8,258 bases of DNA from Kocuria sp. p3-SID1428 (GTDB taxonomy: Bacteria; Actinomycetota; Actinomycetes; Actinomycetales; Micrococcaceae): positions 1 through 8,258 of the forward strand of contig NZ_JALXVH010000078.1 of the NCBI RefSeq assembly GCF_025149945.1, given 5' to 3'. Within the stretch, counting starts at the first letter, position 1, and each line of letters begins with the position of its first letter. Below the pieces are notes generated by a model. That model was given only the letters and a program-made list of their open reading frames with translations, searched no databases and was not told the origin of the DNA. The position numbers and the translations under genes were made by a program. Of the stretch, positions 1 to 6,212 are shown piece by piece.

Positions 1-21
1 TGCACACCTGCGCCGCCGGGC

Positions 22-83
22 CTGCGTTTGCTCCGTTAGTGCAGTTTTGGGGCCCCGGATCTGCACTTGCTCAGTTTTTGCAG
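22..83. repeat. 62-bp two-arm repeat module R1, downstream of bioD
   Basis: This is one of three 62-bp modules in the window (others at 5962-6023 and 6099-6160). It has two 23-bp arms (22-44 and 61-83), each beginning CTGC and ending GCAG with a TTGCTC core. The middle carries the perfect palindrome GGGGCCCC (49-56) next to TTTT. Unlike the other two copies, both arms point the same way, so R1 is a direct rather than an inverted pair. Its right half matches the right half of 6099-6160 at 28 of 32 positions. It begins 71 bp past the bioD stop, so a role in transcription termination or mRNA 3'-end protection is possible but unproven. The 71 bp between it and bioD (84-154) show nothing else I can name. 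Confidence 0.75.
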
Positions 84-154
84 CCGGTGCCTGCTCGGGT
101 GGGCGGAGTGGCTAGGACGACGACGGCGGTCCCCCTCTTTTCGCCCGTCCGCTC

Positions 155-979
155 CTATGCGGCCCCGCCCCAACCACGCGGAACCGCGCCCAGGAGGGGA
201 ACGCGTCGGCCCGCGACGGGTGGCAGGTCCGCGAGGTACTCCCTGTTGGAGGTCGCGAGGCGGTCGGGGTCGGCGGGCCAGCTGCCCAGCACCACCCCGG
301 CCACCTCGACGCCGCGGTGCAGCAGCGCCTCCAGACTCAGCAGCGTGTGGTTCAGCGTCCCGAGGTCCGGGCGCGCCACCAGCACAGTGCTCACCGTCCC
401 CCCGTCACGTTCCACCGCGTTCACGGGCTCGGACGTCTCGGGAGAACTCAACTGGCCGCTGGTTTCGGCCGCCGCTCGGCCCGTTTGGGCCGCCCCGCCT
501 GGCTCCCCACAAGCCTCCTGCAACGCCACTGCCAGGTCCGCAATCGTGCGCCGGTCCCCGTCCAGCTCCACGAGCACACCCCCGCTGCCCTCCACGATCA
601 CGAGGTCGTGGGATTCTTGTAATTCCACAATTTTCATCACGTGCTCCGAGAGCGGGAGCAGCTCCACCCCGTCGATCGCCGCCGCGGGAGGCGGGGCCAT
701 CGGCTCGGTGAGACGCTGGCCCTCGGCGGTGGTGAGTGCCTCGGAAGGCACGCCGGCGGCGCGAGCCAGCCGGGCGACGTCGTCAACGTCCCCCGGTTCC
801 CCGCCCCGTATCCCGGTCTGCTGCGGCTTGTAGACCGCGATCCGCCGCCGGCCCACGTTCCACCCGGAGACCGTGAGCGCCGCCGTGGCGTACGTCTTGC
901 CCACGTCCGTGTCGGTTCCCGTCACGACGACGGCGTGGCCCAGGGAGGCGACGAGGTCGCCCAGGGGATTGGTGGTCAT
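155..979 (-). CDS. bioD: Dethiobiotin synthetase BioD
   Basis: This cytosolic enzyme carries out the ATP- and CO2-dependent closure of 7,8-diaminopelargonic acid (DAPA) to dethiobiotin, the penultimate biotin step. The 274-residue product has the P-loop GTDTDVGKT at residues 21-29, the YKPQQTG segment with the expected substrate/phosphate-binding lysine (K51), EGSGGVLVE (130-138), and the family's DLGTLNHTLLSLEAL stretch (205-219). It is longer than the usual 220-240 residues. The excess is a low-complexity Ala/Gly/Ser/Thr/Glu insertion at about residues 157-194, just before the conserved strand leading to DLGTLNH. The start is ATG at 979, preceded by AGGAGAG four bases upstream. It is the last gene of the bioBAFD operon, 93 bp after bioF, so it may be translated independently of bioF. 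The stop is TAG. The family call is firm; only the role of the insertion is unknown. Confidence 0.95.
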   Translation of the reverse strand: MTTNPLGDLVASLGHAVVVTGTDTDVGKTYATAALTVSGWNVGRRRIAVYKPQQTGIRGGEPGDVDDVARLARAAGVPSEALTTAEGQRLTEPMAPPPAAAIDGVELLPLSEHVMKIVELQESHDLVIVEGSGGVLVELDGDRRTIADLAVALQEACGEPGGAAQTGRAAAETSGQLSSPETSEPVNAVERDGGTVSTVLVARPDLGTLNHTLLSLEALLHRGVEVAGVVLGSWPADPDRLATSNREYLADLPPVAGRRVPLLGAVPRGWGGAA

Positions 980-1009
980 GGTCTCTCCTGTCAGAGTGAA
1001 AGCAGTGCG

Positions 1010-1030
1010 GCCACGTGCGCTGGACGTGGC
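1010..1030. other. Hairpin in the bioF-bioD spacer
   Basis: GCCACGT (1010-1016) and ACGTGGC (1024-1030) form a perfect 7-bp stem around a 7-base loop. It lies in the only sizeable gap inside the biotin operon (980-1072). No T-run follows on the minus strand, so it is not a canonical intrinsic terminator. It could be an RNA processing or partial attenuation element lowering bioD relative to bioBAF, or chance in GC-rich DNA. I see no BioQ-like operator or convincing promoter in this spacer. Confidence 0.3.
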
Positions 1031-1072
1031 TGACGCGGCGGCGGGCAGTTCCTCCGCAGGGTGAGCGGCCCC

Positions 1073-2209
1073 TCACACGCCCTGCGGTTCGTCCCCTACC
1101 ACGTCCCGGACGGTGTCCAACGCCCGGGCCAGAACGTGTAGTTCCATGTCCGCGGGAGCCGTGATGCGCAGGCGACTGATGCCGTCCGGGACCGAGGGCG
1201 GGCGGAAGCACCCCACCACCACGCCCCGGGAACGGATCACCTCCGCTGCCCGCACGGCCGACTCCGCGGAGGCCACCGGGAGGGACTGCACCGCCGCGCG
1301 GGCCGGCGGGGTGCCCAGCGCGGAGGCCACGAACCGCGCCCGCTCGTGCAGGGTCTCCACCAGTTCGGGGTGCGCCCGCACGATCCGCGCGGCCTCCGTG
1401 GCCGCAGCGGCAGAGGCGGGCGCGAGGGCGGTGTCGAAGATGAACGGGCGCGCCGTGTTCACCAGGTGCTCGCGCAGCGCCTCGGACCCGAGCACCGCGC
1501 CGCCCTGCGCGCCGAGCGCCTTGGACAGCGTCATGGTCACGGCCACGTGCGGCGATCCCGCAAGACCAAGCTCGTGCACGAGCCCCCGGCCGCCGCCCGC
1601 TACCCCGATCCCGTGCGCCTCGTCCACGAGCAGCAGCGCGTTCTCGGCGCGGCAGAGCGCGGCCAGCTCCGCGAGCGGCGCGTGGTCGCCCCACACCGAG
1701 TACACGGACTCCACGACCACGACGGCGCGCGCCTCCGCGCGCTCCGCCAGCAGCTGCGCCACGTGCGCGACGTCCGCGTGCCGCGCGATCCGCACCGGCG
1801 ACTGGGACAGCCGTGCCCCGTCCACCAGGGACGCGTGCGCGTGGGCGTCCGAGACGATCAGCGTGTCCGCGTCCCCCAGCGCCGTCAGCACCCCGGTGTT
1901 CGCGGCGTACCCGCTGGAGAACGCGAGCGCGACGGGCTGGTCAGTGAGCTCGCACAGTTCGCGCTCCAGCACCTCGTGGACCCCCAGGGTTCCGGTCACC
2001 AGCCGGGAGGCCCGAGAGCCTGTGCCGTGCTCCCCCAGCGCGTGCTGGGCGGCGGCCACCACGCGCGGGTCCCGGGAGAGCCCCAGGTAGTCGTTCGAGG
2101 CCAGGTCCACGCACGCCCGGGGCGGCGTCCGCAGCCGACGTCGCAGTCCCGCCTCCGCGCGCTGCTCGCCGCGAGCGCGGAGCCAGTCGTCAAGGGGACC
2201 GACCGTCAT
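1073..2209 (-). CDS. bioF: 8-amino-7-oxononanoate synthase BioF
   Basis: This PLP enzyme of the alpha-oxoamine synthase family condenses pimeloyl-CoA or pimeloyl-ACP with L-alanine to give KAPA, CO2 and the free thiol carrier. The 378-residue protein is of normal family length. Visible hallmarks are the substrate segment DLASNDYLGL (35-44), GTGSRASRLVTGT (62-74), the PLP-stacking histidine region DAHAHASLVDG (121-131), VDEAHGIG (195-202) with the PLP-binding aspartate, and the Schiff-base lysine K230 in TLSKALGAQGG. The ATG at 2209 overlaps the bioA stop by 4 bp (ATGA), a translational-coupling arrangement, and has a G-rich Shine-Dalgarno-like stretch about six bases upstream. An in-frame ATG six bases earlier (2215) would leave no spacing from that stretch, so 2209 is preferred. 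The open frame continues far upstream inside bioA, but that part is only shadow coding. Confidence 0.95.
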   Translation of the reverse strand: MTVGPLDDWLRARGEQRAEAGLRRRLRTPPRACVDLASNDYLGLSRDPRVVAAAQHALGEHGTGSRASRLVTGTLGVHEVLERELCELTDQPVALAFSSGYAANTGVLTALGDADTLIVSDAHAHASLVDGARLSQSPVRIARHADVAHVAQLLAERAEARAVVVVESVYSVWGDHAPLAELAALCRAENALLLVDEAHGIGVAGGGRGLVHELGLAGSPHVAVTMTLSKALGAQGGAVLGSEALREHLVNTARPFIFDTALAPASAAAATEAARIVRAHPELVETLHERARFVASALGTPPARAAVQSLPVASAESAVRAAEVIRSRGVVVGCFRPPSVPDGISRLRITAPADMELHVLARALDTVRDVVGDEPQGV

Positions 2210-3810
2210 GCCCATCCCCCGCCCGTCAGCTCCACTTCCTGCGCGGCCCGCAGCAGGGCGTAGGCGATGGTGCGGACCTCCTCGTCCGTGCAGACGTACG
2301 GGGGCATGGTGTAGAGCAGGCGTCCGAACGGGCGGAACCACACCCCCTGTTCCAGAGCCGCGCGGGTGAGCAGCTCCGGGTCCGGGGCCTCGTGGAACTC
2401 CACGACCCCCACGGCGCCGATGACCCGCACGTCCTTCACGACGCGCAGCTCCGCCGCCACGGGCAGTATCTCCCGCAGGGTCTCCTCGATCCGGGAGACG
2501 TTCGCCCACCAGGAGTCCCGCAGCATCCGCACGGACTGCAGGGCCACGGCGCACGCGAGCGGGTTCGCCATGAACGTGGGCCCGTGCATCAGCGCGCGCT
2601 GCTCCGACGCCGTGATGACCGCTCCCACGGCCTCGGACACGAGCACCGCCGCCAGGGACATGTATCCGCCGGTCAGCGCCTTGCCCACGCACATCACGTC
2701 CGGGACCACGTCCGCCCACTCACTGGCGAACCACTTCCCGGTGCGGCCGAAGCCCGTGGCGATCTCATCCACGATGAACACCAGGTCCAGCTCGTCCGCC
2801 AGCTCTCGCAGCACCCGCAGGCACCGCGGGTCGTACGTGCGCATCCCGCCCGCGCCCTGCAGCACGGGTTCCACGATGATCCCGGCGAGCTCGTCCCGGT
2901 GGGCGCGGGCGACGTTGCGCACGTCCGCGATCCACGCCTCAACGGCGGCGTCGTCGGCGTCCCAGTCCACGGCCCCGGACGACGACGGCGCTCCCGCGCC
3001 CTGCGCGCCGCTCCCACCTGGCCCTTCGGTGTCCCCGGAAGGCACGAAACCAGCGGTGTCCGAGGCCGCCGCACCGAGGTTCTCCGGGGACCGCAACCCC
3101 TCGGGATCCTCGTACCCGGACCTACGCCGGGGGTGCGCCGCGGGAGGCGGTGCCACGAACAGCTGCTCCGCCACCAGCCCGGAGAATTCGGCGTGCATTC
3201 CGCCCTCGGGGTCGCACACGCTCATGGCGCCAGTGGTGTCCCCGTGGTAGCCGCCGCGCACGGTCAGGATGCGACGGCGCTCCGGCCGCCCGAGGGCCGC
3301 CTGGTACTGCACGGTGAGCTTCAGCGCGACCTCCACGCTCACGGAGCCGGAGTCCGCGAAGAACACGTGCTGCAGCTCGGCCGGGGTGACCTCCACCAGC
3401 AGCTCCGCCAGCTCCACGGCCGGGCGGTGCGTGAGACCGCCGAACATCACGTGAGAGAACTCGGTGATCTGGTCCACGGCGGCGCGGTCCAGCTCCGGGT
3501 TGCGGTAGCCGTGCACCGCGCACCACCACGAGGCCATGCCGTCGATCGCCCGGATCCGGTCCCCCTCAGGGGTCTCCAGGGTCAGGGTCACGCCCTCCGC
3601 GGCCAGCACCGCGTGGGGTGCGGGCCCGTCCAGCGGTGCGTAGGGGTGCCACAGCAGCCCGCGGTCACGGGCGGCGAGGCGGGTGGGCTGCGCGGCGTCG
3701 TCACCCTGTTCTGCCGTATCTGCCACGGCACCCGCGGTGGGGCAAGAAGCTTCCCCGCTGCTCTCGGCGGGCGCGGTGTCGTGCGTGATCTGCGGTGCCG
3801 GGTCAGGCAT
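2206..3810 (-). CDS. bioA: Adenosylmethionine-8-amino-7-oxononanoate aminotransferase BioA (DAPA synthase)
   Basis: This class-III PLP aminotransferase converts KAPA to 7,8-diaminopelargonic acid; characterised BioA enzymes use S-adenosylmethionine as amino donor. In the 534-residue product I see LLWHPYAPL (52-60), [16 protein letters not shown] (92-107), the [12 protein letters not shown] loop (187-198), [13 protein letters not shown] (311-323), [14 protein letters not shown] (345-358) with PLP aspartate D348, the Schiff-base lysine K377 in [11 protein letters not shown], and [14 protein letters not shown] (410-423). BioA is usually about 420-440 residues. The excess is an N-terminal low-complexity lead of about 45 residues and an insertion at about 228-280 between the FVAPPP strand and the WDADD helix. 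ATG 3810 is chosen because it overlaps the bioB stop by 8 bp; an in-frame GTG at 3834 has no visible ribosome binding site. The Shine-Dalgarno at 3810 is weak, so coupling to bioB translation is likely. Confidence 0.95.
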   Translation of the reverse strand: MPDPAPQITHDTAPAESSGEASCPTAGAVADTAEQGDDAAQPTRLAARDRGLLWHPYAPLDGPAPHAVLAAEGVTLTLETPEGDRIRAIDGMASWWCAVHGYRNPELDRAAVDQITEFSHVMFGGLTHRPAVELAELLVEVTPAELQHVFFADSGSVSVEVALKLTVQYQAALGRPERRRILTVRGGYHGDTTGAMSVCDPEGGMHAEFSGLVAEQLFVAPPPAAHPRRRSGYEDPEGLRSPENLGAAASDTAGFVPSGDTEGPGGSGAQGAGAPSSSGAVDWDADDAAVEAWIADVRNVARAHRDELAGIIVEPVLQGAGGMRTYDPRCLRVLRELADELDLVFIVDEIATGFGRTGKWFASEWADVVPDVMCVGKALTGGYMSLAAVLVSEAVGAVITASEQRALMHGPTFMANPLACAVALQSVRMLRDSWWANVSRIEETLREILPVAAELRVVKDVRVIGAVGVVEFHEAPDPELLTRAALEQGVWFRPFGRLLYTMPPYVCTDEEVRTIAYALLRAAQEVELTGGGWA

Positions 3811-5191
3811 TCGGCGCCACCGAGGTCCCCGCACCGCGACGCCGCACGGTCGGGCTCAGCTCGATCCTCACCCGGGTGTCGTCCTCGTCGCGCTCGGGTC
3901 CCTCGCCCGAGCTCAGCAGGGCGGCGAGCGCCGCAGACACGGGGGCGGGGGCAGCTGGCGGGGTCGGAACCGGGCCCGGGGCGGCGGAGGGCACCGCGGC
4001 GTCGTCGCCCTGACCGGAAGAGACCGGGTCGGAGGGGTCCGGACGGCCGCCCGAGGCGGCATCGGAACCGGCAGGTCCACCGGTTCCGCACGTGGACCCG
4101 CAGGGCGTGGTCGCGGGGCCCGTCGAACCTGCCTGGCCCGCCGCGGCCTGCTCGGGTGCCGCACCGTTCGAGGTGTCGGCGGGCACCGTGTCGTCGTGCT
4201 CCCTCAACGGACCCGCGCCGAGGACGGTGAATCCGGCGTCGGCAACCATGTCCAGGTCCGCCTTTGCCGCCTGCCCCTCGGAGGTGAGGTAGTCGCCCAG
4301 GAAGAGGGAGTTGACCACGTGCAGGGCGAGGGGCTGCAGGGAGCGCAGGTGCATCTCGCGGCCGCCGGCCATGCGGATCTCCTTATCCGGGCACACGAAG
4401 CGCACCACGGAGAGGATCTTCAGGCACTTCTGCGGGCTCAGCTGCCACGTGCCTGCCAGGGGCGTGCCGTCGAAGGGCATGAGGAAGTTCACCGGCACGG
4501 AGTCCGAGCCCAGCTCCCGCAGCGCGAAGAGCGCCTCAACGAGCTGCTCGTCTGTCTCCCGCATGCCCACGATCAGCCCGGAGCACGGCGAGAGCCCGGC
4601 GTCCTTCGCGCGCTCCACGGTGTCCACGCGGTCCTGGTAGGTATGGGTGGAGCAGATGGACTCGTAGTGGGACTCGGCGGTGTTGAGGTTGTGATTGTAG
4701 GCGTCCACGCCCGCGCCGCTCAGCGTCTCCGCCTGGCCGTCCTTGAGCAGGCCCAGGCACGCGCAGACCTCCACGTCCGGGTGCTGCTCCTTGAGCGCCT
4801 CCACGGTGCGGGTCACGTTGCCCACCTCTCGGTTGGACGGGCCGCGGCCGCTCGCCACGAGGCACACGCGGCTCGCGCCACCGCGGATGCCGTACTCGGC
4901 CTGCTCCACGGCCTTCTCGGGGCTCAGCCACGAGTACTTGAGGATGTCCGTCCCGGCGTTCAGGCGCTGGGAGCAGTAGCCGCAGTCCTCGGCGCACAGC
5001 CCAGACTTCAGGTTGACCAGGTAGTTCACCTTCACGGTCATCCCGAAGTGCTCGCGGCGCAGCCGGGCGGCGGCGGCCACGAGGTCCAGCATGCCGGGGT
5101 CGTCGGTGTGCAGCAGCTCGAGGGCTTCGTCCGGGGTCACGGGGTCGCCGGCGAGGACGCGCTCGGCCAGCTCGGCAGGGTTCTTGAACAT
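3803..5191 (-). CDS. bioB: Biotin synthase BioB with an unusually long C-terminal tail
   Basis: This radical-SAM enzyme inserts sulfur into dethiobiotin, the last step of biotin synthesis. The CxxxCxxC motif CAEDCGYC gives C66, C70 and C73 for the SAM-binding [4Fe-4S] cluster. By family alignment the auxiliary-cluster ligands are present: C110 (SRVCLVASG), C143 (EVCACLG), C203 ([10 protein letters not shown]) and R273 (IRMAGGRE). [15 protein letters not shown] (165-179) and [11 protein letters not shown] (297-307) are also typical. The core ends near residue 330, but the protein runs to 462. The tail (about 331-462) is rich in Ala, Gly, Pro, Ser, Thr and Asp, holds one Cys-x3-Cys pair (C364, C368), and ends in a charged segment, [16 protein letters not shown]. 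Most BioBs are 320-370 residues. The gene is first in the operon and its ATG lies inside an operator; the predicted start site coincides with that ATG, implying a leaderless mRNA. Confidence 0.95.
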   Translation of the reverse strand: MFKNPAELAERVLAGDPVTPDEALELLHTDDPGMLDLVAAAARLRREHFGMTVKVNYLVNLKSGLCAEDCGYCSQRLNAGTDILKYSWLSPEKAVEQAEYGIRGGASRVCLVASGRGPSNREVGNVTRTVEALKEQHPDVEVCACLGLLKDGQAETLSGAGVDAYNHNLNTAESHYESICSTHTYQDRVDTVERAKDAGLSPCSGLIVGMRETDEQLVEALFALRELGSDSVPVNFLMPFDGTPLAGTWQLSPQKCLKILSVVRFVCPDKEIRMAGGREMHLRSLQPLALHVVNSLFLGDYLTSEGQAAKADLDMVADAGFTVLGAGPLREHDDTVPADTSNGAAPEQAAAGQAGSTGPATTPCGSTCGTGGPAGSDAASGGRPDPSDPVSSGQGDDAAVPSAAPGPVPTPPAAPAPVSAALAALLSSGEGPERDEDDTRVRIELSPTVRRRGAGTSVAPNA

Positions 5192-5197
5192 TGTTCA
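5185..5197. promoter_or_regulatory. BioQ-type operator O1, over the bioB start
   Basis: This is a perfect 13-bp palindrome, TGAAC-ATT-GTTCA. Its centre (5191) is the first base of the bioB ATG and the predicted transcription start. The half-site pattern TGAAC-N3-GTTxx is that reported for the TetR-family biotin repressor BioQ in corynebacteria and mycobacteria (recalled from the literature, not searched). A divergent TetR gene next to it supports the assignment. Binding here would block RNA polymerase at the start site and the downstream edge of the -10 element. Confidence 0.8.
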
Positions 5198-5225
5198 ATT
5201 ATTGAACGGTGTTCAGGATTGTCAA
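5198..5225 (-). promoter_or_regulatory. Promoter of bioBAFD, probably leaderless
   Basis: Read on the minus strand, the -35 is a perfect TTGACA (5225-5220), followed by a 16-bp spacer and the -10 AATAAT (5203-5198, five of six consensus matches). Six bases separate the -10 from the bioB ATG at 5191, which puts the expected transcription start on the A of ATG. No Shine-Dalgarno precedes that ATG, consistent with a leaderless transcript, which is common in actinobacteria. The region is conspicuously AT-rich compared with everything around it. Confidence 0.8.
5203..5215. promoter_or_regulatory. BioQ-type operator O2, in the promoter spacer
   Basis: This is a perfect palindrome, TGAAC-GGT-GTTCA, centred 18 bp from O1. 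It fills most of the spacer between the -35 and -10 of the bioB promoter. Together O1 and O2 make four alternating half-sites. The inner two also form a palindrome of their own (GTTCAA-TTA-TTGAAC, 5193-5207). The arrangement suggests two repressor dimers on neighbouring sites, possibly cooperative; that part is inference. Confidence 0.8.
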
Positions 5226-5323
5226 TTTCCCGGGCGGCCGTTGCGAGAGGCGGCGCGCGGCCTGGCGCTGCCGCGCCGCTGTCCTGGTCACGACGACGTC
5301 GCTCCCACCCCACGTACGCTCGG

Positions 5324-5329
5324 TAGAGT
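5324..5329 (+). promoter_or_regulatory. Candidate -10 element for bioQ
   Basis: TAGAGT lies 44 bases before the bioQ start codon and matches TATAAT at four of six positions. I see no good -35 at 16-18 bp upstream, so this is a weak prediction. If it is correct, the bioQ promoter is more than 100 bp from operators O1/O2 and bioQ would not be directly repressed through them. The 158 bp from 5216 to 5373 contain no credible gene. Confidence 0.3.
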
Positions 5330-5361
5330 TTCCGCGTGGCCCGCACCCGGGCACGAGAGCA

Positions 5362-5368
5362 GGGAGGG
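5362..5368 (+). promoter_or_regulatory. Ribosome binding site that sets the bioQ start
   Basis: GGGAGGG ends five bases before the GTG at 5374. It favours that GTG over the in-frame GTG at 5209, which lies inside operator O2 and would add 55 Arg/Gly/Pro-rich residues unlike any TetR N-terminus. Confidence 0.65.
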
Positions 5369-5373
5369 ACACC

Positions 5374-5928
5374 GTGGCACTGGACCGCGGCCAGGTGGTG
5401 GACGCCGCGTGGCACATCCTGCAGACCTACGGGCTCGGGGACCTCTCGATGCGCCGCCTGGCCCGCGAGCTGGGCGTGCAGCCCGGCGCCCTGTACTGGC
5501 ACGTGGCGAACAAGCAGGAGCTGCTGGCAGTCCTCGCGCAGCGCATGGTCGCCCCGCTGAGCACCTCCTCCACAGGCGCTCCCACCACAGGAGCCTCTCC
5601 CGCGGGCACTTCCCCGGCAGTCGCCGACGACGACGCCACCCTCCTCATCGCCCGGTTCCGTTCCGCGGTGCTCGCCGTGCGAGACGGCGCGGACGTGGTG
5701 AGCGTGGCCCACGCGCTGGACCCCTCGGGCATGCAGCCCACACCCCTGCTCACCGCGGCGCTGACCCGCGCGGGCATGGACCCCGCCCCGGCCGAGACGG
5801 CCGCGCTCACCCTGGTCCGCTTCACCCTGGGATCCGTGACCGCCCAGCAGACCCGCGAGTCGATGGACCTCCCCACCGCCACGATGGCCGCCGAGTTCGA
5901 GGCGGGCGTGCGCGCGATCCTGGCGTAG
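5374..5928 (+). CDS. bioQ: TetR-family transcriptional repressor, probable BioQ
   Basis: The 184-residue protein has an N-terminal TetR helix-turn-helix. Helix 1 covers about residues 6-19 (GQVVDAAWHILQTY), the HTH about 24-43 (LSMRRLARELGVQPGALYWH), then the usual VANKQELLAVLAQRM. The C-terminal part (about 88-184) is helical and divergent, as expected for the ligand and dimer domain. It is interrupted at about residues 61-88 by a Ser/Thr/Gly/Pro/Ala-rich stretch. It starts at GTG 5374 behind a strong ribosome binding site. Assignment to BioQ rests on three things: the TetR fold, divergence from bioB, and two perfect TGAAC-N3-GTTCA palindromes in the bioB promoter. It could be another TetR regulator, but the operator fit makes biotin control most likely. 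The effector is not readable from sequence. Confidence 0.85.
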   Translation: MALDRGQVVDAAWHILQTYGLGDLSMRRLARELGVQPGALYWHVANKQELLAVLAQRMVAPLSTSSTGAPTTGASPAGTSPAVADDDATLLIARFRSAVLAVRDGADVVSVAHALDPSGMQPTPLLTAALTRAGMDPAPAETAALTLVRFTLGSVTAQQTRESMDLPTATMAAEFEAGVRAILA

Positions 5929-5961
5929 CGGCGTCGTCGCCCCCCTCCACCGCCCGCACCC

Positions 5962-6023
5962 CTGCAACAACTGAGCAGATGCCGAATTGCGGCCGCAAAA
6001 CCGCACTTGCTCTGTTAATGCAG
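5962..6023. repeat. 62-bp palindromic repeat module R2
   Basis: The outer arms are inverted repeats. Bases 5962-5982 and the complement of 6003-6023 share CTGCA, AAC, GAGCA and TGC blocks, with 5 mismatches in 21. The centre contains a second, perfect 12-bp palindrome, TTGCGGCCGCAA (5987-5998). Aligned without gaps to 6099-6160, it is identical at 47 of 62 positions, including the block GCACTTGCTC. It begins 33 bp after the bioQ stop. As RNA it would form a long hairpin. It may act as a 3'-end or termination structure, or be a mobile or architectural repeat; sequence alone does not decide. Confidence 0.8.
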
Positions 6024-6035
6024 GAGGCGGGAGGG

Positions 6036-6077
6036 GGCTTCAGTGAGCCTGCCGGGGCCACCGCTCTCGCTGAAGCC
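6036..6077. other. Hairpin between modules R2 and R3
   Basis: GGCTTCAGTGAG (6036-6047) pairs with CTCGCTGAAGCC (6066-6077) over 12 positions with one G-T wobble, leaving an 18-base loop. It resembles neither 62-bp module and has no following T-run. It may be the actual transcription terminator of bioQ, since actinobacterial terminators often lack the U-tract, but this is not shown. Confidence 0.45.
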
Positions 6078-6098
6078 GCCGGTCCAGACGGGGCGCCC

Positions 6099-6160
6099 CT
6101 GCGACTACGGAGCAAACGCAGAACTGCGACCCCGGAACTGCACTTGCTCCGTTGTTGCAG
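6099..6160. repeat. 62-bp palindromic repeat module R3
   Basis: The outer arms 6099-6119 and the complement of 6140-6160 match at 17 of 21 positions around a shared ACGGAGCAA core. The left arm (6107-6121) is, in reverse complement, identical over 15 bases to the left arm of R1 (22-36). The right half matches the right half of R1 at 28 of 32 positions. It ends 88 bp before the acetyltransferase start, so it could also insulate that gene from bioQ transcription. Confidence 0.8.
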
Positions 6161-6212
6161 GTGGTGGGAACGCGTGCGCGCTCCTCTCCACCGCCGGGTC
6201 CGCCGTCCGGGG

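Noticed and set aside
2210..2719. Upstream extension of the bioF reading frame
   Set aside because: It overlaps conserved bioA coding sequence, the added residues are Gly/Arg shadow sequence, and the ATG at 2209 gives a normal-length BioF with an ATGA overlap.
457..3060. Shared 12-mer CCGCTGGTTTCG between the BioD and BioA insertions, as a sign of a common inserted element
   Set aside because: It occurs in opposite orientation, in different reading frames and without further similarity; a 12-base match is expected by chance in a window of this size.
3806..4164. A hidden separate BsaP-like small gene in another frame under the BioB tail
   Set aside because: The alternative minus-strand frames are Arg/Pro-rich, lack a zinc-ribbon-like cysteine arrangement and have no ribosome binding site.
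2392..4230. A long open frame (612 codons) on the plus strand across bioA and the end of bioB
   Set aside because: It is antisense to two strongly conserved biotin genes, its product is Arg/His/Gly/Pro rich with no recognisable motif, and GC-rich coding DNA commonly produces such mirror frames.
5185..5225. BirA, BioR or riboswitch control of bioB
   Set aside because: There is no 5' leader for a riboswitch, and the palindromes fit TGAAC-N3-GTTCA rather than the BioR TTAT-type or the long BirA operator.
5209..5373. Earlier in-frame GTG start for the TetR regulator
   Set aside because: It would add 55 atypical residues, start inside an operator and lack a ribosome binding site; GTG 5374 has GGGAGGG five bases upstream.
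5962..6160. Integron attC site or CRISPR repeats as an explanation of the 62-bp modules
   Set aside because: The expected attC core boxes (RYYYAAC / GTTRRRY) are not at the arm ends, no integrase or cassette is present, and the copies lack regular spacers of CRISPR size.
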